Below are positions 12,301 to 24,300 of a stretch of 64,000 nt of DNA, piece by piece. Each line of letters begins with the position of its first letter. Positions within the stretch are counted from its first letter, which is position 1. The translations under genes were made by a program, and so were the position numbers. Below the pieces are notes generated by a model. The model saw nothing but the letters and a program-made list of their open reading frames with translations. It was not told the origin of the DNA and made no database searches. Source of the stretch: Haliclystus octoradiatus (taxonomy: Eukaryota > Cnidaria > Staurozoa > Stauromedusae > Haliclystidae); assembly GCA_916610825.1 (NCBI GenBank), contig OU744451.1:21105482-21169481 (forward strand), given 5' to 3'.

Positions 12301-15300
12301 CGGGACACCTTGTTGGCCATATATGACTGAAATTGAACGTAAAATGTAGAGTTTAGAAAGGTTTTATTAGACTTCGATGGAGTTTTTCTGTCAAAAAGGT
12401 GTTAAAACACTGGATTAACGCATGTTATGCATCAAGGTGTTGACTACTAAAACAGCGGCAAAACGCTTTGTATTCACTTCGCCGCGGATGATGATCTAAA
12501 CGTCTATAAAATTAAAAAATATTCATTGCGCTATTTTGGTCGATCTCCCGCAGCTCAGCGTCAGTGCTTCACTGATTTGTTAGCTTCAATCTCAATGATT
12601 GGCTATTAAAAGCCATTGCATGACCCCCTGTTTGCCTTTCAGCAGACGCGTTTCTTCAACAAAAACACAATTACAGAAGATGAAATCGACACACGCAATG
12701 TGTTTAATATCATACCTTAATCTAGTTTTATATTCGACGGACAACGGTTGTTGTCGACTTCTTCACAAAGCCATCCTGTCTAAGAATTATATTTAATCAA
12801 TGAATTTAATATGCTGGAGATGTTTTTATCTGATATATAAAATACAATATTATATCACAAAAGACTTAATATATTGACGACACAGAGAGGTGTCTTATAT
12901 TCGGGGAAAGATAGATATAATAATTCACTGAAACTAAAACATTTTGTACAGTTTGGACACACATATGAACAGTTTTACATTAATTTTGGCTTTCAAATCA
13001 ACTTCATTGTTCAAGTAATTTACATTTTATGTTGACGAAGACTAGATGTAATTCGTGATGATCGTCATGATTTGATTCTGCTTGAACAACACTCGCGTGC
13101 TGATATGCACTGGACACACTCGAATTATTTCAGGGTCGAGGTAAATATAATACAGACATTGAAGGCGGTTCTACTCGCCATGTGTATCTTTAGCGATGAT
13201 TCACTCACTGAAGTGCTCGAAACGAAAAACAATGCAATATCATATGATTTGTTACTGTACTGTATAATTTCACGAATAACACCTAGTCTTCGTCAACATA
13301 AAATAGAAACTACTTGAACAATGAAGTTGATTTGAAAGCCAAAATTAATGTAAAACTGTCCATATGTGTGTCCAAACTGTACAAAATATTTTAGTTTCAG
13401 TGAATTATTATATCCATCTTTCCCCTAGCCTGCTCGCAGACTCACTGTCAAAATGTAAATTTGGTAAACAGTAGACCAAATTTGGTAAACAGTAGACCAA
13501 ATTTACTGTTTACCAAATTTACATTTTGACAGTGAGTCTGCGAGCAGGCTATCTTTCCCCGAATATAAGGCACCTCGCTGTGTCGTCAATATATTAAGTC
13601 TTTTGTGATATAATATTGTATTTTATATATCAGATAAAAACATCTCCAGCATATTAAATTCATTGATTAAATATAATTCTTAGACAGGATGGCTTTGTGA
13701 AGAAGTCGACAACAACCGTTGTCCGTCGAATATAAAACTAGATTAAGGTATGATATTAAACACATTGCGTGTGTCGATTTCATCTTTCTGTAATTGTGTA
13801 TTTGTTGAAGAAACGCGTCTGCTGCAAGGCAAACAGGGGGTCATGCAATCGTTTTTAGTAGCCAATCATTGAGATTGAAGCTAACAAATCAGTGAAGCAC
13901 TGACGTTAAGCTGCGGGAGATCGACCAAAATAGCGCAATGAATTTTTTTTAATTTTATAGATGTTTAGATCATCATCCGCGGCGAAGTGAATACAAAGCG
14001 TTTTGCCGCTGTTTTAGTAGTCAACACCTTGATGCATAACATGCGTTAATCTAGTGTTTTAACACCTTTTTGACAGAAAAACTCCATCGAAGTCTAATAA
14101 AACCTTTCTAAACTCTACATTTTACGTTCAATTTCAGTCATATATGGCCAACAAGGTGTCCTGAAGATATGGGCATATCTGTTCTGGAAAGTGGACAATT
14201 TCTTTTTCGCGAGAAAAAAGTTACGATTTTTTGAAGTCTAGACTTGGTTATTTTTCCATAGTGGGCTTTCTTGTCATTCCGGTATGAGTTCCGACTTTCG
14301 AAGGAGCACAATTTCTGAAATATGGTACTTTCAAAATTAAATATCTCCGCTTATAAGAGTCCAAATCGAAAAATTATTGCCACCATTCCTATTTATTTTG
14401 CATGGGCTACTTGATTCCAGAATAAAATTTTTTGGTGTCATGTGCACTTTAAAGATCTGATATTTATCATTGAGCACTATACCTACACAAGTGTGGACAG
14501 CTTTACATTATTTATCTAAGTTATTGTTAAACGTTATTGTTATTATGCACTGGTAGCTCAGTGACTAAGTCTTTGTGTGGAAGGCTGGGGTTTGATTCCT
14601 CGCTGCACACATGTTTTCTGTAAATGTGTTGATGTCAAGCACTTGTTTTTTACGAAGTGAATATCACTCATTATGTAGTTAAAGAAGCAGCATTGTTTCA
14701 GCATAGTTTCAGGCACAGAAACAGTACAAATGACAAACACCCATGTGACTCTAAGCGCATAGAGCCATCGGGCATTTTTGCCCCTATAACTACCCCTGCG
14801 AAAAACAGTTCAGGAGTTCATGAACAGTTCATGAACGTTAAATGGCCCCAATTTTCCTGAACTGTTCATGGACAGTTCATGAACCCTCACAGACAGTTCA
14901 CGAACAGTTCATGAACAGTTCATGAAAATTTGGGGCCATTTAACGTTCATGAACTGTTCATGAACTGTTCATTAACTGTTCATGAATACCTGAACTGTTT
15001 TCGCAGGGGTAATAACGGAATGTCGGAATATTATTATGATATATCCATTCTATTAAACATTCTCTAAAAAACCGCTGAACAGTTCATGAATCATTAGTTT
15101 CACCTGCCGTCCCGAAGTCAATCTTTAGTGTTGGAGTCTGCCAAGTATATTATAATTTTTGACCACTGCCAATTATTTCCAATTTTTTAAAACCCTATTA
15201 TAATGCAACGTAACATTTTCTATAAAGGAAAATCCTCGTAAACATCTTCCATAACTCAATCATTATGCGGCCTTGGTGTAGTGGCTAGGACGTTGGACCA

Positions 15301-18300
15301 CGGCCCGCAGGGTCTCGGGTTCAATCCCTGGCCGGAGCACTATAGGTTGATGTAAGGAAAGGCATCCGGCTATTAAACGCACACAAACGCTTCAAAATAC
15401 TAACAAATCAACCAACCACCCCGGTGGAAAAAAGCTACAAGCTTACCCGGTTTGCGGAAAAATGATAAATCCCAAAAAAAAATCAAATTAGCTAATTATT
15501 GATGTTTACTAGATTTGAAAATGAGATGTTAATACATTGTGTTGTTTTGTCTAAAATATAATAATTTGGATTAAATTTAATCAAAGGATGAAGAGCTTGT
15601 GAATCTGATCAGTCATCCTACATTTGAACACCAAGATAGCATACAAGAAGAATCATTAAGGCTTGAATTATTATCTAATGATATCCGTGAAAGTCCTATC
15701 AATACATCGGCACCATTTGAATATGACAGAGATGTTGAAGAACTTGGTAAGTTCATTACATTATTTCACATTATTATCTCATCATTTGATGTGTCATACA
15801 GCACTGTCTATAACGGCACCCCTGGTGAACTTTCAAAAAGTATGTTATAGGCATGTGCCGTTATAATTAAGCCAATTATTTGAAAAAAGAAATCTACCAA
15901 ATTTCACCAGGAACATCATCTAAATTCAGTATGTTATAATCTGTTATCAAAAGTGAAATTAACACTTTCTAGTGTACATCCCAGCCCCTTGCGAACAGTT
16001 CATGGATGTAAAATAAATACTGTAGCTCTTAACCAATCATAATTCAATAGAAACACTCATCAAATTTATAATCAGACATGAAGTTATTCAGTTTAGTTTT
16101 CTTTACCTATCTTAGCTCTAAAATTTGTCATTTTCTTATCAAAATCCGATCAGAAATTAACTTGATTCTTATTTTCAGTCTATTTTTATAGTATTTTTAG
16201 TTATTTTTCACATTTGTATTTTCATGTCTGTATAATGCTTAATACGAGTTGCTATTATCTACTTTAGAAGATGAACTACCAATTCGTGAATCTCATGCAT
16301 TAAATCCTGATAGTGGTACATCAATCTGTAATTCATTAACAGCATCTAATCATGACATGTCAAATCATGATGACTTCTGTAGTACTGATTCAGATTGGGA
16401 TAGTTTTGATGAAGATAAGGTTAGTATCAACAAGATACAATGCAAGTAGGCTGTAATGTAGTTGTTAGGGCGTTTGGACCATAGGGTCTTGGGTTCATTC
16501 GCTTTCATGAGCACTATTGGTTGACGTCAGGAAGGCAAAAAATCTGCCCATATGTACCTGAGCCATCTATTTATAAGAGTTGCGACAAGCAAATTAAAAA
16601 TGAAGTTTTGCTTCTGAATATTAAAACGTTTTCGAGATTATAATATTATTTTTGCGCACTTTGTTCAAATTTTGCGAGGCTTGGTTTGACAGAACGGAAA
16701 TGTGATGTGATATATATTTGATCATAAAAGCAGAAATATATTACAAATGCTATGAATTTATGACCAGGGTCAACCCTTAAGCAAATCTGCTTGTTTGTTT
16801 GGGTAATGGCTCCCATAAAATCACGTGAATGACATCTGTCCAATTGGAGCTGAAGGTGGCATATGAAAGAATGTCCCAACTCTTGTTCTGATATGTACAG
16901 GTTGATTTGATACAAAATACTATTGCGAAACGTGATAGAATGTCCCATATAGACACCTCCACAGGCCTATAGAGGTGGTTGATATGTAAAGGCTATTGAT
17001 ATGTAGAGGTGGCTGCTGTACACCTATGAAAACAATGTTAAATGACCCTTTTTTCATGAACTGGTAATGAAGAAGTCAATAAAAACAGGCTATTTAACAT
17101 TTGTGAACTAGTTTATGATCAGTTAATGAACTCAACAATTTTTATCGCAGGAGTAGCAAGTTTGACTTTATCATAATTACAAAGATCTAAATCAGAAAAA
17201 GAACAAATTAGGAAACGAAGAGAATATCTAATATCTATTCATAATCTATTCTCAATAATCTTTGCTTTGAAATATTAACGAAATTGAATCGGTGTGAGTG
17301 TTAAGAGTCAAAGTAAGTTAAGGTGAACTTAGAAGTAATGAACATTACTAATTTAATAAAATATAGCAACTTTTATTGGATTCATTGTAGCCAAGCAAAC
17401 ACTCATAGTGAAGCAATTATTAAAATATTAATTTTGTTGTTGAAAATGTGCAAGCATTTTGAAACCAGCTATTGTCAGAGCCATCTATTTACAAGAGTTG
17501 GGACACTCCCGCCATTTTTGATCTTTTGGCCTGGACCCGAGCACGATTTTAGCCGTGCGTATGTGCGAGAAAATGTTGTGTTTTTTCATTAAAAGTGTCC
17601 CAACTCTTGTAAATAGATGGCTCTCGCTATTGTGGCCTTTTTTCCATGATACGGTTTATTTAAACACTTTAATCGCTATTATTAAAACAAGGTTTTAGAT
17701 TTGTACTGCAAAGTTTCAGGCATTGTTTTATTTTGACATGCTTTTGCTTTAAACCTTGAAATTGAAAAATAAGCTTGTTAAGTTCAAGTTGTCTTGTAAT
17801 TGTTATTTTATTATAATTTTTAATTGTTAACTGACTTTCTCCGACCTCTGACTGGCTTCATTGTTTTTCCTCATCTATGACTATAGAATGTACCCAAACG
17901 TGCATGTTATAGTTCAAGATACAGTGTAACCCGCTTAAGAGCAAGTCAAAATTGCCAACGGTTTTCATTGCATTTATTCGAATTTGCAGTTATCCAAAAT
18001 TAGTTACCAAAGACTTGACCTGAAAATTGTTTAATGGGTTTCAAAGCCAGGTTGCAGATAAACGGGAATTTCACTTATCCGAATTGCACATAAGCGGGTT
18101 AAACTGTAGTACAAAACTTTTTTTGCATTTATCATTTTATCAAAAATCAGGTAACTTTTTTTGCAAGGGTGATTCGTTTATTGCTTGATGTTTGGAGCGT
18201 GTCTGAGTTTAATGGTCGAATGACCTTCCCGACGTCAACCAATATTGCTTCTGCCAGGGATTGAACCCAAGACCTTGAGGGCCAACGTCCAACACTCTAA

Positions 18301-21300
18301 CCACCACACAAAGGCCCCTCACTGATAAATTGTCTTTAATTTTCAGGATGATGTACTTGTTGATGGAATCTTTTCAAATTTTTTAAAATGTTTACGACAT
18401 GAAACAGATTTAGTTGATACAGGTAAGTCATACTTTATTTACTTGCTACCAAATCCGGTGAATCAGTTGCTTATCAAATATAACACAGGCCCGGTATCTT
18501 TATGGGAAAATAATACACAAAACGAATTCGAAGTAAAATAATAACGAGTGTATCAATTTTGCATGAAGATTGAGTGCCTGTATTATATTTTATTTACAAA
18601 ATATTCGATTTAAATGATTTCCATGAACGTATTCTCTTTACGTTAATCTATTGCGTGATTTGTTTGAACGTTCTAAACACTTCTTTGTTTATCAGAGCCT
18701 TCGAAATACTATTCGAAGCTTACAGGAAATGCTCTATGTTTTTGAACATGTTGCTACTTGTTGCAACGTTTTTGCTAACCCATTTTATATTGCCATTCTT
18801 TGTGCAAAAGTATAAAAGGCTCAATCAATGATAATGCCATCTAATCTTGAGGCATGTATTTACCAAGCCATCTGAAATGTTTGTAGACTGCAATTTGAAC
18901 TCATTTAATATTCACTTGTTCATCTCCTCAAGTCTACTGCTACGGTATCCATATAAACGAAACTTAACTCTCGCTTTTTAGAAGACCTTAATATACTTTT
19001 TGATAACTAGATACACAACATTAAAATGTATGTTATTGTTTATTTATTTCAACAGATATATTTGAAAGGCAGATAAATATGTGCTCAAAAAGCAGCCAAA
19101 AAATATTATGGAGGTAAGATCAACAGAATTTTGCTTCGTATAGTCTGTCTGCATATTAGCACCGAGTACCACATACTAGATGCTCTCTCCACTAACAGTA
19201 TCTTAGTAGCTTCTTATGATTGAGTTATGAATTATGTGAATAGAAAAGACAATTTAACAAGACATTTTACAACAATAAAAATCGACCAATGACACAAACC
19301 TGGCATTTCATAATATTTAAAATATGAATTCTGTGCAATCACTTGGTACTCGATATTTAGCGATAATGCCCAGACAGACTAATTACAATAAAATATCTGC
19401 TTGTGACAGGCTATAAGAACTATGAGTTATTAATTGATAGAAGGACGTAATCAATCATATCTCTATAATTAAACACTTCAGACTGTCCCCTGCGAAAACA
19501 GCCCAGGAGTTCATGAACAGTTTATAAATTTTAAATGTTCCAAATTTTTCTCTGAATAGTTCATGAACTCCGGAACTGTTTTTCGCAGGGGATCCTTTAA
19601 TTCCTAGCCTGTGTTTAGACTAAAATCTTTTTAATGGAAATTCTCAAGCATTTTATTTTGCTCAGACGAAGTTACTTGGTGACATCACACTAGCATATGT
19701 CTAATATCAAATGTAAATTGTTTGCTCTTAACTGTAAGGATGTCTTTAATTTTCATAATGGCACCAGACATGAGAGAGTTCCTCCAATCAACGGATTTGC
19801 TTCCTTTCTATCAGCTCCAAAACAAACAAAAAACAGCTTATCTAGCTACTCCAATGCAAAACATTACTTGAGTTCATGAACTGTTCATGAAGATGAAATG
19901 GCCCAATATTATTGTGCATGTAAGATACGAAGACAATAGACGAATAAACACCCGAATAGGTATATCCTGTTGATCTGAATCATGTATTTAATATTACGTA
20001 CATACGACCTTCTACACTGGTCGTCACTAACACTCTGATTTAAAACTGCGCAATCATTTAGTTATAAATAACCTTACGCATGCGCATACGATAGATACAT
20101 TACATCTCCCCTTCAAGTTAAACGACTAAACATAACATGAATACTTATTATTAGGGAGGTTAACTTTAACAAATTACTGATATGTGATTATGATATACTT
20201 ATGATTATAACGATGTTACTGAAACGATAAATCGATAATAGTATCATTTGCGTCCGTAATAGTCAGGTGGACGTCTTGAACGGGTTGGGTATCGCGGAGT
20301 ATCGTCGGACTGCACTTGATCACTCACGTCTGGTTCTGCTATGTCGTCGGAACTAGTATCAGGGGCAACATGCAGGAATACACGGTTACGCCACTTGAGT
20401 TTACCGGACGGCAGACGAATGCGATAATCACGATCATTCTTTGACACTACAATACCATCTTCTATCCAGCGTTTACTTTGCGGATGTTGAAGTAGCACAT
20501 GAGAGCCAACAGGAATAGATTTTAGAACTTTACTACCTTTGTTGTAATTCTTTGTGGTAGCTTCTTTGTTGCGGAGTAGCTTACTGTCAATCTCTTTGGC
20601 TGACGTTTGCCATGAACGGGAGAATGAAGTGTAGTGTGCGGGCACTAAAGAACGAAGGGGATGACCATACACCCATTCCGAGGGGGAACGCCCTTCTGAT
20701 CTAGGAGTGTTGCGGTATTCTAGTAGACCTTGCAGAAAACTCTCCGACTTAATATCTCCATTATCACACTTGGCAAGCAGATGTTTTAACGCTTTAACAG
20801 CTGCTTCAGCGTGACCGTTGCTCTGGGGATGGTATGGCGAAGACGGGGACCAATTGACACCCCATCTGGTGAGAAAGTTGGTGAACAGTTCAGATTTAAA
20901 TTGTGGACCACCGTCCGAACGAAAACGAGATGGTACACCGGTTTTGGAAAAGTGTGATTTAAGAACTGAAATGACTTGAGACGAAGACGGATCGGAATTC
21001 CATTCTGAAATGAACGGAAAGCCGGATAAACGGTCGACGTAGACCAAATAGTATTTCTGGTTGAGTTGGAACAAATCAGCTGAAACTGACTCAAAGATCC
21101 GTGATGGAAGTTTATCAGAAATTAAAGGTTCTTTCTGATTACTGGGTCTGTAATGTTGACATGGTGAACAGGCTTCAATGGAGGATACAATGTCATTGTT
21201 AATACCTGGCCAATATACAGTTTGACGCGCACGACGTTTTGTTTTAACAATGCCCTGATGTGAGGCGTGTAATCGTGCAATTACAGATTGACGAGCTTTC

Positions 21301-24300
21301 GATGGAATGACAATTCGACGACCATACAACACAAGGCCGTCGATGGTTGACAATTCTGGCCAAATTTTCTTATAGGCCAATACATATGGTTGGTTTGCTG
21401 AATTACCTGCGAAATTGTTTTCAACACAGGTTATGAGTGATTGATAATCTGCATCATTTCGTGCAACATTTTGTAGATCCGTAATGATTGGATCCGGCAA
21501 CGGTTGTCGAACATTAGATTGTTTAGAATCGTTTAGAGTAGCGGCAGCTTCATCGTCAGTGTTCTCTGCGGTGATATTACATGCAGCAACTTTTAACGTA
21601 AACGACATACAAGCTAACGATGTATCATTTTCAATTTCATCATCGAGAGACGGATCATTGACCGGTGCCCGTGATAATGCATCCGGTATAATATGCGCGC
21701 TACCTTTTGTCCAAACCACCTGAAATTGATAGTTTGACAACTTATTTTTATACGATTGTAACTTGTGATTTTCAACGGCATCTAAAGTGTAATTGTTAAA
21801 AATTGGCAATAAAGGTTTGTGATCGACTAAAACGGTATACGTTGGTAAACCAGCGAGATAAATGTGGCATTTCTTTGTGGCCCAAACGATGGCCAGCGCT
21901 TCTAGTTCGATAATGGCATATCGGTTTTCACATGGTTGAAGAAAGCGCGATCCACACTGGATTAGTTTCCATTCGTTTTGCTGTTTTTGCATTAAAGCGT
22001 ATCCAAGACCTTTTGTCTTGGAAGCGTCCGTTTGTAAAACTGTTTCTGCAGTAGGGTCGAACAGAGACAAAATCGGCGGTGACGTCATGGCTTCTTTTAA
22101 TGAATTGAAGGCCATTTCGTGCGTGTTTAGCCATAGAAATTCATTTTTGACTGATAATAAATCTCGTAGTGGTGCAGCGGTGCTGCTGATAGACGGTGTA
22201 AACATTCCTAGCTGATTGACAAGTCCTAGGAATGACCTTAACTCGGTGCGATTTGTAGGCGAAGGAAAATTTGAAATCGCTTCGACTTTTCTTGGGTCGG
22301 CTGAATAGCCTCCTGGTTTTATGACGTAACCAACGAAATCGACTGTTTTCTGCGCAAATTTACATTTTTCAGCATTTAACGTAATGCCATGTCGAACAAA
22401 TCGTTCTAATACTGTACAAGTTCGATCAACTAAAGTTTTGTATGAATCACCGTCAATAAGTGTATCATCAACGACTTTGTTAACGTTTGAAATGCCTTCA
22501 AGGGCTTGATCACATCTTAAATTGTAACTATCACCGGATGATATAAAACCCATCGGGGCACGCAAAAATTTAAATCTACCCCAAGGAGTGATAAATGTTG
22601 TTAATTTTTGTGCATCTTCATCAAGTGGAAGTTGCCAATAACCACACTTTGCATCAAATAAAGTGAAATACTTGGAATGCAAATCAATGTTTTTCACTGC
22701 ATCAGCTGGCGTTGTAGCAGGGTGCAATGTGCGTTTTACTTGCTTATTTAATTTGGTTAAGTCTACGCATAATCTTACGCCACCGTTAGGTTTACCTACA
22801 ACTACTAACGGATGACACCATTCGACAGGGGTGTCACCAACTGGTGTTATAACGCCCATCTTTTGTAGACGGTCTATTTCAGATTTAGCCTTGTCACGAT
22901 AAACGAAAGGTATTTGACGTGCAGTATGAACTGCAAATGGCTTGTGGTCTTCGATTAACTCAATTTTCATTGCGTCGCCGACACCTGACATGGGCGGCAA
23001 AACGTCATCGGTATCGCAAAATACTTGAGAATAAATCTGTTTTAGTTTTTTAAAATCATCCTCTCTTTGTTGTTGAGTAGGATTTGACGACAAAGAATCA
23101 ATCCACTGTTTACGAGCGGTTTCATTAAAAACAGATTTAGGTGGTGATGAAGACTTGTTGACATTAACTACATTCTGAGGATGCGTGTTAATGACACTTG
23201 ATAAGTGCCTCTCAGATAATGTGGTTGGAAAGTCTACATGTACAATTTTAAGTTGTTTACACACATCTAAAGACAGATAAAGACCGGTCACATCATAACA
23301 TATAACGACTGTAGTATTTACGCTATTACCATTTAAATCGAAAGTTAATTTGATTGTCCCGGCCTGAACTAGAGCGCGATTATCGACGCCAACGTAATTA
23401 TGTGGACTGAACGGAGCCAACGTGCTATCGAATTTGCCTATTGATTTCAGAAAGTCAAGACCTGCAACGGTTCCTTGAGCACCTGTGTCGCAGACAGCAG
23501 GGAAACGACCTAACAGTTTATTGTCTTCCCTAACATCGACATCAATTGTCGGTAATTTGCCACCATTGGAAGCTTGCATCGATTTAATAACTGATGTGCT
23601 CACGGTTTTGGTTTTCTCTAAGGACTTTAAACGTTTACGGCAAACTTTTGAGTAATGCCCTTTGAGGCCACAGTGGTCACATGTCACGTTTGCGGCAGGG
23701 CAGACTGATGTAAAATGCTTAACATAGCCGCACTTAGAACAAGGGCTTACTGAATTACTTGACTTGGAAGCAGAGTTACTGTCGTCATGCTTCGTTTTCT
23801 GTTGACGTTTATTATGATTTTTCTTAGCTTTGGTAGATTGTACATTACCAATTGTGCTATGTGTGGCGTGGGCTTGTTGACCTAGGGTACTAACAGTGGA
23901 AGAAGCGGCTTCTTCGGTTTGTAAAAATTTGAGAGTGTCCTCTAGGTTTAGCGGGGGAAATTTTGCGATAACTTTGCGTTTTAAATTTTCATCCCTTAAA
24001 CCTAGTACTAGAACAGCGGTCCGCAGTGCTTCTGGAGTCACTGCATCTACATTAGCATAGTCACTTTTCTCCATTAAATACGTGTAATATTGATCAATTA
24101 ACTGGTTTGAGCCTTGAGTGACTGTGAGAAAGCTTTGCCAGTCGAGGTTAGAGTTGCGCTTAGATCTTAAGTGATCGGTTATCTTTTTCAGTATTAACTT
24201 AAGGGAGTCCGTCGTTGAACGTTCGATTTTGATGACGCGGCGTACCATGTTCAGAAATGCTGGGGAACACAGACCCCAAAAGGTAGCAATTTGCCTATCG

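Noticed and set aside
14558-14605. Possible functional tRNA gene
   Set aside because: A and B boxes are present but the acceptor and anticodon stems do not pair well and the sequence continues as a SINE body.
16646-16962. 100- and 61-codon minus-strand frames
   Set aside because: They fall inside the GAGCCATCTATTTACAAGAG MITE and recur in part in its other copies, so they are not host genes.
20786-21094. Open frames antisense or shifted within the gypsy element
   Set aside because: They are shadows of the Gag-Pol frame.
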